Source: Salisapilia sapeloensis (Eukaryota; Oomycota; Peronosporomycetes; Peronosporales; Salisapiliaceae). Taken from it: a stretch of 53,983 nt of DNA. A model generated the notes under the pieces. It made no database searches. It worked only from the letters and a program-made list of their open reading frames with translations, and was not told the DNA's origin. Of the stretch, positions 42,443 to 51,406 are shown piece by piece; position 1 is the stretch's first letter, and the number at the start of each line of letters is the position of its first letter. Position numbers and translations under genes: made by a program. The stretch covers positions 1 through 53,983 of the forward strand of contig JAADVB010000118.1 in the NCBI GenBank assembly GCA_023334545.1. Reading direction: 5' to 3'.

Positions 42443-44368
42443 CTAGACCGCCGCCCCACTTGCAGCCGTCCCTGGCACCGGCGTCTCGGCACTCGACCCA
42501 GATGCAGTCGTCGTATCCTTTGTCGTAGAGCTGGTCGTATCCTTGGTCGTAGAGCTGGTCGTGCTAGCTTCCGTCGAAGCTTGAGTAGACCCCGCCTGGT
42601 CGTCGGTACTGCCGCTGTCGTCTCCTCCCGAGACTGTAGACTTGAAGCACGGAATGATGCCGTTGCCCTTGAGCTTCTTGAGCCCCTTGGCGTAGTCCTT
42701 ATTGTAGTCCTCCCACTTGTCCGTAGCGTAGAGTCCAAAGTGCCACGGATCATCTGGGTTGTACTTGTCGTTAAAGTCGTACTCGCCGTCGGGGTTGAGC
42801 GCCCAGGAGAAGCCTCCTGTCATGTTGTGCTTGTCGGCGTACTCGATCAGGATGTCGATGACTCTCGTACTCGTCTTGCCCTTGAGCAACTCTGCTTCGC
42901 CGTAGATGCCGCCGAACTCGCCGTAGAAGGTCGGGATGCCTGACGAGGCCATCGTGTCTCCGAACGCCTTGTCCAGCACCGCTTCGACAGCCGACTTGAG
43001 CAGAGCAGAGCCCTCGTCCGTGTCTGGGAACTCTGTGACCTCGACGCTTCCGTCGGAGTTGGACTTTTGCTTTTCGAAAAAGTAGGCCGTCGGGTAGACG
43101 CTCGGGGAGTAAAAGTGCGGCGCGAAGACAACCTTGTCCGGGATGTCGAGCTTGATCGGGTTGAGAGAAGCGTTCTGGAGACTGGCGCCGTACCAGTCGT
43201 TGTAGGTGGCGTTCTTGCCGTTGATCTCGGCCGTCTCGTCCGTCGCGTAGAGGCCTTCGACGACGATGAGCCAGTTGGGGCAGATGCCGAGGATGGCGTT
43301 CCCGATCTCCTCCACGGCCCGCGGCCAGTTCTTGTCTTTGTCGCAGTACGAGTCGTCGTCGTCTGCCGGCCAGCAGCCGCCCACGGGCTCGTTCTTGATG
43401 TCGAGGCCGATGATGTTGTACTGCAAGTCGTTGCACAGCTCCGTCGCGAGCGTCTTGTACATCTTGAGCATCTTCTTGAACGGGTACTTTTTCGTGTACC
43501 ACAGATGCTCGGACGTGTCTTCCTTGAACTCGGGGTCGATCTTGTGGATGTCCAGCAAGACGGCGATCTGCTGCTTGGCGAGGCCTTGGACGATCACTCG
43601 GATCATGTCCATGTACGAGTTCACGTTCAGGTCTCTCGCGGCAGGGGACACAAAGTCCTTGGTGTCTGGCTTGGAGTTCTCGATGATCATCTTGGCGTTC
43701 AGAGGCAGGCGGACGGCGTTGATGTCCATCTTGGCGAGCTTCTTGGCGAGCGTGTCCAGGTCCGTCTGGCCCATGGCGAGGCCGTGTGGCACGCCCTCCT
43801 TGTTCTCCATGCCGCTCCAGTTGATGCCAGTGAAGTGGACCTCGTGCTTTTCATTCTTGTCGCCGCCAGTCGCGTAGAGCTTGCCTTCGTCCGTCACGTA
43901 GTTTGGCAAGGTGCAGATTTTAATCGGAATCGACGTATGGTTGGCCCCTCGTCCTGATAGCGGCCCTAGAATCTCTTCCGAAAGCTCCACCTGCTCCTGC
44001 GTGTCCTCGTACTTTTCAACCGCAAAGTACGTGATGGCACTCAGAGCCGCCGCCGAGATGAGCAGCAGGAGCAGCGCACCTGGCCACACGACCTTGCGGC
44101 CAGAGTACGAGTGCTTGGTCGCAGCACCGGGATGGTCGTCTTCTCCCAAGGCGCCGATCGTGATATCCTGATGCCCGCCCTGAGTCGCCACGACGGTCGC
44201 TCGCCCCGTGGCCGTGGGTCGCATGAGCCCCGAGTCAGCTCCTGCGCTATCCATGTACCCTCCATACTCGTCCGTGTCCTTCCAGACGGTGCCTCCATTC
44301 CCAGGAGACGCCGGCGGAGGCATATTGGTCGAAGCAGAGGAGCGTCGAGAGGGTGAGTCGACGAACAT
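42443..44368 (-). CDS. Type II membrane glycoside hydrolase family 5 (exo-1,3-beta-glucanase-like)
   Basis: Intronless, 641 residues from the ATG at 44366-44368; the frame is open 24 codons upstream but starts with TTG. A cytosolic tail of about 92 residues is followed by one membrane helix at about 93-117 (VVWPGALLLLLISAAALSAI), giving a type II topology with the enzyme outside. The GH5 barrel begins HFTGINWSGMENKEGVPHG. The acid/base Glu is in GLDIKNEPVGG (about E327), and the nucleophile Glu in PTFYGEFGGIYGE (about E484). VVFAPHFYSPSVY and GFSWALNPDGEYDF are further family blocks. The last 55 residues are a Ser/Thr-rich, probably O-glycosylated tail with a tandem repeat. Likely role: trimming beta-glucan of the own cell wall or of the host; substrate is inferred. 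Confidence 0.9.
   Translation of the reverse strand: MFVDSPSRRSSASTNMPPPASPGNGGTVWKDTDEYGGYMDSAGADSGLMRPTATGRATVVATQGGHQDITIGALGEDDHPGAATKHSYSGRKVVWPGALLLLLISAAALSAITYFAVEKYEDTQEQVELSEEILGPLSGRGANHTSIPIKICTLPNYVTDEGKLYATGGDKNEKHEVHFTGINWSGMENKEGVPHGLAMGQTDLDTLAKKLAKMDINAVRLPLNAKMIIENSKPDTKDFVSPAARDLNVNSYMDMIRVIVQGLAKQQIAVLLDIHKIDPEFKEDTSEHLWYTKKYPFKKMLKMYKTLATELCNDLQYNIIGLDIKNEPVGGCWPADDDDSYCDKDKNWPRAVEEIGNAILGICPNWLIVVEGLYATDETAEINGKNATYNDWYGASLQNASLNPIKLDIPDKVVFAPHFYSPSVYPTAYFFEKQKSNSDGSVEVTEFPDTDEGSALLKSAVEAVLDKAFGDTMASSGIPTFYGEFGGIYGEAELLKGKTSTRVIDILIEYADKHNMTGGFSWALNPDGEYDFNDKYNPDDPWHFGLYATDKWEDYNKDYAKGLKKLKGNGIIPCFKSTVSGGDDSGSTDDQAGSTQASTEASTTSSTTKDTTSSTTKDTTTASGSSAETPVPGTAASGAAV
42510..42557 (-). 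repeat. Two 24-nt tandem repeats inside the GH5 gene
   Basis: Two adjacent 24-nt copies (42510-42533 and 42534-42557) differ at one base and are followed by a short partial third copy. They encode the repeated octapeptide SSTTKDTT of the C-terminal Ser/Thr tail. The length keeps frame, so copy-number change would alter tail length only. Confidence 0.85.
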
Positions 44369-44534
44369 GTCGAAAGGAGGAATAGTGGATTCGAAGCTCT
44401 CGTCAGCGCTGGCTTTTGATAGGCTTCCAAAGACATACAAACGATAGGATAGACATACTCGACTCTAGTCACTGCATCTAGTACCATCCGACACGATACA
44501 ACACATGCTCCATGTCCTGTCCATTTGCCTAGAT

Positions 44535-46061
44535 TTACCTACGTCGATAGAAAACGACGCCACAAGTACTCGTAGGCTCGACACCAACGCTGTCACAAGT
44601 ATAGAGTCCGTTCGGCAGGGCGAGAGGACCCACAGGGACGCGGACGTACGCAGCGTGTCTCGGCACGGGCCACAGATAGTCTTGATACAGCTGGCGCTCA
44701 AGTGCCACGTCCTCCTTGCCATCCGCCCACTGGCCTCGGGAGAGGAAGCTCACGCACGCGAGCGGCTCCTGGGCATGGACAAGAGCCAGCGTAGACGCGT
44801 AGTTGGATGCGAACGCTTCTCGACTTTCGACGCACAGGACGCCATAGTCGTCCTCCTCCCAGAAAGGTTCCATGGCGAATATCCGGTCGTTCAAGACGCT
44901 GATCGAGTGCAGTCGACGGACACTCGACATGTCCTCTCTCAGCCCTACGTCCGGCTCGGATAGTCCATCCAAGGCGTCTCGAGATGGAGACGTGTACAGA
45001 CTCAGGACGTCGTCCTCTCCTACCTCGTCCATCGACGCCAGCAGCTCCGAGATACGCACGACACGATCGCCGTCTCGACCCTCGATCTTAACACTCGTGT
45101 AGACGCTGCAGAGACTAGGAGCCAGAGGGTCGATCACAGTCGAGTCGTAGCTCTGCATCACGGGAGACAGCGTCTGGAAGCCGCATGCAGACCAGGCGTG
45201 AGCTCCAATCGCGCCTTGGAAGCTTAGTAGGACATTCGCGCTCGACTCGACCTCCTTCACACGACCGCCTCGGCGCTTGACGTAGATGCAGCCGCCTTGC
45301 TCTACGTGGGAAGCCACGCACCCGACGACGTTCTTGGAGCCCCACGACCGGACGACTCCCACCAGCTCCTTGGCACTCGTGGCGTTCATACTAAACGCCA
45401 TGAAGAAAGGGTCATAAAGGGCACGAGAGAGAGGACACGGTGGGACGTCCTCCTTGCCTTGTCCCATCCACCTCAGCTCCTTCCGATCCAACGTCGTCAC
45501 ACAGACCTCTGTCTCCGGAAGACAGGCCACGGTCACCGACATGCGGTGCTGGACGCGAGACTGGCGGAAGAAGCCTTCCTGCACCTCTGCATCTTTATCC
45601 TCCCCATCCGCCACCTCCTCTACTCTGTACGCCACGACGGTCGTAGCACGAGAGATCAAGTGGTGGTCCACGAGGGTCGCCAAGGCAGTGTGGAAATCGT
45701 CTTCTCGAACTGCTCTCGGCGGCGTCGACAGCGTCACAAGCACCCACGTCGGCTCGAAGCGAGGTTGGAGCGTATAAATGCATTCCGCCAGTCTGCTAAA
45801 GATCTCGGCGTGGGATCCGTCCAGTACGCGCTGCTTCCACTCGAAATGCTGCTGCTGAGCGTCGTGCACGACCTGCCGCCAGTGTCGGCATACTTGGCCC
45901 ATGGACTTGGTGTCCACCCATGTTAAATAGGACAGCCAGGAGGACGTGATGTCTGTAGGTAGAGACGGAGGTGGAGGTCCGTGCTGCTTCCTACCTGGCC
46001 CTGGAGCAGGCCGACGGCGCCGCGGAGCTCGGGCCTTTCGTCCCATTTTCCAAGTGTCCAT
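44535..46061 (-). CDS. F-box protein with FIST-like C-terminal region (FBXO22-type)
   Basis: Intronless, 508 residues, ATG start (complement of 46059-46061). A basic/Pro-rich start (GRKARAPRRRRPAPGPGR) precedes an F-box at about 33-70 (LPTDITSSWLSYLTWVDTKS, GQVCRHWRQVVHDAQ). The remainder alternates hydrophobic strands and helices: PTWVLVTLSTP, ELVGVVRSWGSKNVVGCVAS, SANVLLSFQGAIGAHAWSAC followed by GFQTLSPVMQ, and YASTLALVHAQEPLACVSFL near the end. This order fits the FIST_N/FIST_C arrangement of FBXO22, an SCF ubiquitin-ligase substrate receptor, though identity to it is low and this assignment is tentative. The F-box would contact SKP1. It lies 166 bp upstream of the GH5 start on the same strand. 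Confidence 0.75.
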   Translation of the reverse strand: MDTWKMGRKARAPRRRRPAPGPGRKQHGPPPPSLPTDITSSWLSYLTWVDTKSMGQVCRHWRQVVHDAQQQHFEWKQRVLDGSHAEIFSRLAECIYTLQPRFEPTWVLVTLSTPPRAVREDDFHTALATLVDHHLISRATTVVAYRVEEVADGEDKDAEVQEGFFRQSRVQHRMSVTVACLPETEVCVTTLDRKELRWMGQGKEDVPPCPLSRALYDPFFMAFSMNATSAKELVGVVRSWGSKNVVGCVASHVEQGGCIYVKRRGGRVKEVESSANVLLSFQGAIGAHAWSACGFQTLSPVMQSYDSTVIDPLAPSLCSVYTSVKIEGRDGDRVVRISELLASMDEVGEDDVLSLYTSPSRDALDGLSEPDVGLREDMSSVRRLHSISVLNDRIFAMEPFWEEDDYGVLCVESREAFASNYASTLALVHAQEPLACVSFLSRGQWADGKEDVALERQLYQDYLWPVPRHAAYVRVPVGPLALPNGLYTCDSVGVEPTSTCGVVFYRRR

Positions 46062-47202
46062 GCATTGGGTTGTAGAGGTGTTTATAGAAATGTAGAGGTA
46101 TATAGAGACAAGGGATTGGTGGAGATGGACGAATCAAATGGTAGGCTTTGGCGCCAAAGTCGGGATCGTGTCCGCGAGGGAGAGCTGGAGCATCAGTCCG
46201 AGGATAGTCTCGGAGTCGAGTTGCTTCCTGTGACACTAGGTACTTTGGGTGCACGATGGTACGATTCGCGTGTGCAAGCGGTATGGATGTGTCTTGGAAA
46301 TGGGTTGACAGGTATTGTAGAGCTTGTAGCAAGTGATGAGCATTCAACCTCAAGTGGACATATGGTCGTGTGCAATTCGCAAGCAAGTTTTATAGCTCCC
46401 TCACCACATATCTTTGGCCTTGTCAAAGGATCGAATGTACTACGTTGGGCAATTCATTTGATTGAAAGGCTGATACCATGTTTTATGTATCGTTTTCTGT
46501 GCGCTGAAGCAAGCGGGACGAAATTCTAGATCAAGAGTGAAAGTGCATTGCAATCCCGTAACTGGAAAATGCCAGTCATTAATTTCAGCTTTCATGACAG
46601 TTGCCAACTATTAAACACAAAAGGATACTTTCAACTTCAAACTCTGCTTTGGGCATTTACTTGACTTTTCCACCTTTACAGTATTTATCTGCATATTTTG
46701 CTTCTCGGCGTCTTGCTCATAGCTAAATGCATGCGCTTGAAAAGTTTCTCATCTATTCTATTCTCCACCTTTCTCGCCAAACTCGAGACGATCAATCGTC
46801 CCAGGCCCAGCGACCAAGACACCATACACTAAACAGAGAAACATCTAGACACATTTAAAAGGTCAGTCCACTCGAGCAAACAAATTAATTGGCTTTACGC
46901 GACTCGTAACCGTGATAAGACAACACGAGTACCACATGATTTGACTTTACATGCGATCCAAGTACGCTTACCAACAAGCCTCATCCATCCTTTGAAATGC
47001 TACGAATAGCCTACCTGCCATAATGGACGAACGATTATTAACACCACGCTCAATCGAGACTTGAGAAACGTCTTGCTACATAAAGGTACAAACCATCGGA
47101 ATGACTTGGGACGCTGTACCACTCCTCCACGATGGCATTCTGTAGAGAATACTCCTGTCAAGTGTTCTTGGCCATTTCCATCCGAGGAGCTACGTCCCAA
47201 GT
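46062..47202. other. Intergenic block
   Basis: About 1.1 kb between divergent F-box and ferredoxin genes. An open frame on the plus strand (to 46529) and short minus-strand frames show no domain. A promoter for each gene is expected; no repeat or RNA gene seen. Confidence 0.5.
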
Positions 47203-47908
47203 ATGATTCGACGCGCAGTGCAATCCACAGCTCGCTATGGTCTATCCAGCCAACGCAGTCGGTCGCTACACACCTCTCCCATCCGTATGTCCCAATTAGA
47301 CATGTTAAACAAGAGATGAGCTAGTCCTAATCGACTGGCATTCCGTAGTGATGCACTTGGACTTTTCCAAATTCGCCGACAAGCCCACGTACGTACTCTA
47401 CTAACATGCCATTTGCACACGTCTCAGCTTTGCAATGACTGGCAACTAGTGTCAATATCAACTTTCGTCGTCGCGATGGAAGTATTACGCCAGTACAGGC
47501 CAAGGTCGGCATGTCACTCCTCGACGTCGGCCAGGCCAACAATCTCGAGATGGAAGGTAGTGCCTCTCTGCTCGACTACTAGGTTGTCTCTCAACAAGTG
47601 CATATAGGTGCATGTGAAGCGTCCATTGCGTGCTCGACGTGCCACGTGATTCTGGAAGACGAGCTGTTTGACTCGTTGGAAGAAGCCATCGAGGACGAAG
47701 AGGACATGCTTGACCTCGCCTTTGGACTCACCAGCACGTACGTCCTATCTTTGCACTCGATAGTATGCACAAGTAACGAACCCTGGATCGTAGATCTCGC
47801 CTCGGGTGCCAAGTGATCGTGGACGAGAGCTTCGAAGGCACGACGGTGACACTCCCGCAGGCCACGCGCAACTTTTACGTGGACGGCCACGTCCCAGCGC
47901 CGCACTAG
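47203..47908 (+). CDS. Mitochondrial [2Fe-2S] ferredoxin (adrenodoxin/Yah1 family)
   Basis: Five exons: 47203-47284, 47349-47388, 47450-47556, 47608-47737 and 47794-47908; 157 residues; introns 64, 61, 51 and 56 nt (the second contains a perfect TACTAAC branch site). Exon 1 is an Arg/Ser presequence (MIRRAVQSTARYGLSSQRSR). The ferredoxin fold has VNINFRRRDGSITPVQAKVG, GMSLLDVGQANNLEMEGACE, cluster ligands in C-x5-C-x2-C (CEASIACSTCHVIL), and the fourth Cys in SRLGCQVIVDESF. The end LPQATRNFYVDGHVPAPH is the adrenodoxin-family tail. It passes electrons from ferredoxin reductase to Fe-S cluster assembly and heme A or sterol enzymes in the matrix. The 40-nt exon 2 is the least secure part. Confidence 0.93.
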
Positions 47909-48005
47909 CTCATTGACAAACACGAGTGCTTTCTGCCGATATCATTTAAAAGGCTTATATTCCATTTCCATTTCCTTGACTCGAACACCAAACTAGATCT
48001 GTCTC

Positions 48006-50261
48006 TTACTTTGTACTTGATACACCCGCCTCCGCCTCCTCACTCTTTCCTTCATTACCCTCCGCCACCAGATGCGTCGCACTGCAGACGAACTCGACGG
48101 CCGCATGGACGCAGTAGACGTAGTACGACTCTTCCCCCTTGACGTTGAGGTTGTGGATGGCAAAGTTCTCGATCAGATGCAGCTGCGCGTGCAGGAGCGG
48201 CAAGTGGGCGTGCAGCAACACGTAAGCTAAGAGAGGGAAGAAGGTGTCGACTGGGATCTGGATGGTGCCCAGCACACGCGCCGCCTCCTGATGGAGCGCC
48301 GTGACGCCTCGCATGAGCTCCTCCAGCAGGTCGCACGGCACGACGCTCTCCATGCCACTGAACGCGTCGATGGACTGGAGCAAGTAGACTCTGTAGGATC
48401 CCTTGGGTTTCGACGTCACGAGCTCCGACCGGAGCTTCATCGCGAGGTCGGAGGAAAGTCCTAGCTGCTCGAAGGACACACCTCGCAGCTCCTGCGCCTT
48501 CTTCCTCCAATTTTTGTCCTTCCGAAGACAGTCGCGCAGAGCTCGTTGGCTGAAGCAGAGGCAAGCGACTCGGGAGAAGACCGAGCGCTGGACGAATACA
48601 TAGAGGCTCTTGGCCGAGTCGGAGGAGACGTCAAACTCCCTCCGGATGCGTCTCGTCAGTCTCTGGACAAACTCTAGAATGAACTCCGGTCGAGGATCCT
48701 GCGCCCACCGAGGAGCTCTCGTCTTGGTCAGGTCGACGTTCGGACGGAGCTCCGGGACGGATGTTGAGCGCATGCGGGAAGATGGGAGGCTCCATTGGGA
48801 CAGGAGGCGCGAGAGCGGACTGGCGTCGAAGGGTCGCTGGCTGGAAGAGGACGAAGTGGAGGATACGTCGTCGTCCTTGTCGAGGGGCTCCTGGACGGCC
48901 GACGCGACGTCTCTGGACATGCGGTGGACCCACTGGGCCAAGCGTCCGTTGGACTTGGCCAAGACGATGTTCTCAAAATGCGCCTGGGCAACGTCCCACC
49001 ATTCTGGTTCGGCCATGGCGTCTCCGAATTCATTGTAAAACTCTTCTCCAGACAAAACCTGTAATATCTTACCTACCTGAGACTCCGACTCTAGTCCGCT
49101 GCGCTTGGCCTGCACCAGTCGGTACCAGGACGCAGCCTCTAGAAGAGTGGCGAGCATAGCACTGCGCACTCGAGGAGACTCGAGGCAGCCTGCGCCGTGC
49201 TGACTCTGTTGTACCTGCCGAGCTGTCTTCCGCTGCTCCTGGATCGTCTCCAGCGCCTGCACCTGTCGAGACAAAAAGGTGTACTTGAGGTCGGCCTGGA
49301 GCATGTCCTTGGCCGAGTCGAACGAGTCCAGCTGCCGCTCCGTCAGTTCTAAATCCGGATTGTGGGCTGTGACGATCTGGAGGATGCCTCGGACATGTCG
49401 TCGGTGGCGCTGCAGCTGGTTCAGAGCTCGGTTGTGCGTCATGACCGAGAGCTGGTCGAGCAGAAGCGACAGACCGTCTCCGCTGCCTCCCTCGGCCTCT
49501 CCTTCCTCCGCACGTCCTCCGCACAAGAGAGAAGAGAGGAGAGCGTTAGACGAGGCACAGGACGGAGGGATGCGCCTCCGGAGCGCTAGATTAGCCTGGT
49601 CTCGCTGCCGGTCGATCTGGTCGTCGATGTCTTCAAGCGCGAGAAAGAGCTTTCCTCGGAGCTTGTCTGGAGCAGAGGTCGCGTCGGACCCATCGGACGC
49701 GTCGTCACTCGTGTCCTGGACGACGGCTGGGGACGACAGAGGGTACTTGGAGGCAGCGTCCACGACCGGCACAAAGTCCTCCTGCCGGATCTGACGCAGA
49801 CGGTTCCACGCCTCCGTGCCGGACTCGGGTCGGTGGTACCCGACGTTTGCGCTGTGTCTGGAGAGTCGAGTCGGGTGGCTATGAGATGTCATGAGGTCAT
49901 GCCGAGAGGTGTCGTCGATGGACCTCGTCCGCCGGCGGGACCAGGTCACGTCGGTCGGAAGCGTCGCGACGGGGGCCGAGTGTCCTAGCCACGACGGGCG
50001 AGCGTACTCCTCGTTGTCGTCACTCGTGTCTGTGGAAAAGGACGAGTCGAGCTTCTCTCTGGACACTCTAGACGCCATGCACGTCGCCGACGTCTGCGCG
50101 AGTGTCGTCGTTTCGAGCGTGTTGGTCGGGGAGGTCATGACGTCGGCGAACGAGTCGCGTCTGGCCTGCGTCGGAGGGCGTCCGTAGAAGTCGTGTATGA
50201 TCGGGTGTGCCTGCCAGTCGGGCGAGATCCAGACACTGGGCGCCCCGACGTCCGTCTTCAT
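48006..50261 (-). CDS. VPS9-domain protein, probable Rab5-family GEF
   Basis: Intronless, about 751 residues if the ATG at 50259-50261 is used. The frame is open to 50627, but the extra part runs over the promoter and first exon of the opposite-strand Ras gene, so the internal ATG is preferred. The N-terminal 300 residues are Ser/Asp/Arg-rich. Helical and coiled-coil segments follow ([36 protein letters not shown]). The C-terminal VPS9 domain has [36 protein letters not shown], then [18 protein letters not shown], and [20 protein letters not shown] with [15 protein letters not shown], in which the conserved Asp of the catalytic helix is present (PVDTFFP). VPS9 domains activate Rab5-like GTPases on endosomes. 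It converges on ferredoxin with 97 bp between stops. Confidence 0.85.
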   Translation of the reverse strand: MKTDVGAPSVWISPDWQAHPIIHDFYGRPPTQARRDSFADVMTSPTNTLETTTLAQTSATCMASRVSREKLDSSFSTDTSDDNEEYARPSWLGHSAPVATLPTDVTWSRRRTRSIDDTSRHDLMTSHSHPTRLSRHSANVGYHRPESGTEAWNRLRQIRQEDFVPVVDAASKYPLSSPAVVQDTSDDASDGSDATSAPDKLRGKLFLALEDIDDQIDRQRDQANLALRRRIPPSCASSNALLSSLLCGGRAEEGEAEGGSGDGLSLLLDQLSVMTHNRALNQLQRHRRHVRGILQIVTAHNPDLELTERQLDSFDSAKDMLQADLKYTFLSRQVQALETIQEQRKTARQVQQSQHGAGCLESPRVRSAMLATLLEAASWYRLVQAKRSGLESESQVGKILQVLSGEEFYNEFGDAMAEPEWWDVAQAHFENIVLAKSNGRLAQWVHRMSRDVASAVQEPLDKDDDVSSTSSSSSQRPFDASPLSRLLSQWSLPSSRMRSTSVPELRPNVDLTKTRAPRWAQDPRPEFILEFVQRLTRRIRREFDVSSDSAKSLYVFVQRSVFSRVACLCFSQRALRDCLRKDKNWRKKAQELRGVSFEQLGLSSDLAMKLRSELVTSKPKGSYRVYLLQSIDAFSGMESVVPCDLLEELMRGVTALHQEAARVLGTIQIPVDTFFPLLAYVLLHAHLPLLHAQLHLIENFAIHNLNVKGEESYYVYCVHAAVEFVCSATHLVAEGNEGKSEEAEAGVSSTK

Positions 50262-50378
50262 CGAGCGGAGAAGAGTCTGGCGCTCGAGGAGGTGTGTACC
50301 GTGTGCGTACCATCGTAGTGCCCATTCGACCGTCCGTCGCGCCACGCTGGTCCAGCCCTCGCCCGTCTTCCCTCCGCC
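50262..50378. promoter_or_regulatory. 117-bp divergent region between VPS9 GEF and DCX-Ras
   Basis: The spacing holds if the VPS9 protein starts at 50261. A shared promoter is implied; no core motif was assigned. Confidence 0.35.
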
Positions 50379-51306
50379 ATGCCGTCGGACAAGCGCATCT
50401 TCATCTACAAGAACGAGGCTGGGGCCGAAGGAAAGGTACTTGTCGTATGCTAGAACAGAATCACTCGGTTCCTCACGCGAGACGCAGGTCCTGACGATTC
50501 GGCCCAAGGACACGCTCCTACGCATTCGAAAGTCGGCCGGCAAGAAGCTCGGCGTCAAGCCCAAAAAGCTCTTCCTCACCACCGGCGCAGAGGTCGTGAG
50601 CATCGACGAGCTCCAGAACGACGACACGCTCTACGTGTCCCAGGGAGAGCCCTTCTACAAGAAGAACGCAGGTTTGGCGGCCCATGCGTCAATGCACCTG
50701 TCCATCCTCGGCTCCGGCGGCGTCGGCAAGAGCGCCATCACGCTCCGGTTCGTCCGAGACACCTTTGTCAAGGACTGGGACCCGACCATCGAAGACGCAT
50801 ACCGCAAGTCCATCCAGGTCGACGACCGGACCACGACGCTCGAGATTCTCGACACGGCCGGACAAGACGTACCCTTTCACAGACCTCTAGCCACGAGCAT
50901 GCTCTAGACTAACGCCATCCGATAGGACTTTGAATCCCTTAGGGCCCAGTGGATGATGGACAAGGACGGATACGTCTTCGTCTACAGCATGGACTCTCGC
51001 CTGTCGCTCCACGAGCTCCAGTCCTTCTTCGAGCTCCACTTGCAGATCAACGAGACGCGGCGGCCGATGCCACCAGTCATCCTCGTTGCCAACAAGAAGG
51101 ACGTCGTGGAGCAGAACCCGACCAAGTGCCAGGTGAGCACGGAGGAGGGGCGGAGGGTGGCCCAGTCGTACAACGCCAGGTACATCGAGACGAGTGCCCT
51201 CACTGGCGCCAACGTCTCGGCCGTCTTCGAGACCTTTGTGCGGGAAGCCAGGCGGAAGCAGACGACCGCGCCGTCCTCCAAGAAGAACAACTGCGCCATC
51301 CTCTAG
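50379..51306 (+). CDS. Ras-family GTPase fused to an N-terminal doublecortin-like (beta-grasp) domain
   Basis: Three exons: 50379-50435, 50488-50868 and 50926-51306; 272 residues; introns 52 and 57 nt. Residues 1-75 read as a DCX/KHA-like beta-grasp domain: [40 protein letters not shown] and [20 protein letters not shown]. The GTPase follows directly: P-loop [16 protein letters not shown], switch [18 protein letters not shown], switch [19 protein letters not shown] with the Gln61 equivalent present, NKKD and ETSAL. The protein ends KKNNCAIL, a CaaX box with terminal Leu (geranylgeranylation expected), preceded by lysines for membrane attachment. All nucleotide-binding residues are intact, so it should cycle normally. 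Effector type (Ras or Rap-like) cannot be settled. Confidence 0.9.
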
Positions 51307-51406
51307 CTCCTCCCCTTCCTCTTGTCCATACACCTCTCTTTGCCTTATTAGACGCCACCAACACAAGTGATCAAATGCCCATTCCTACTTTCATTCTTCC
51401 TTTTCC

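Noticed and set aside
43067-43957. 296-codon open frame on the plus strand
   Set aside because: Antisense shadow of the GH5 glucanase; composition is an artefact of its GC-rich third positions.
45297-45926. 209-codon plus-strand frame
   Set aside because: Antisense to the F-box gene; no recognisable domain.
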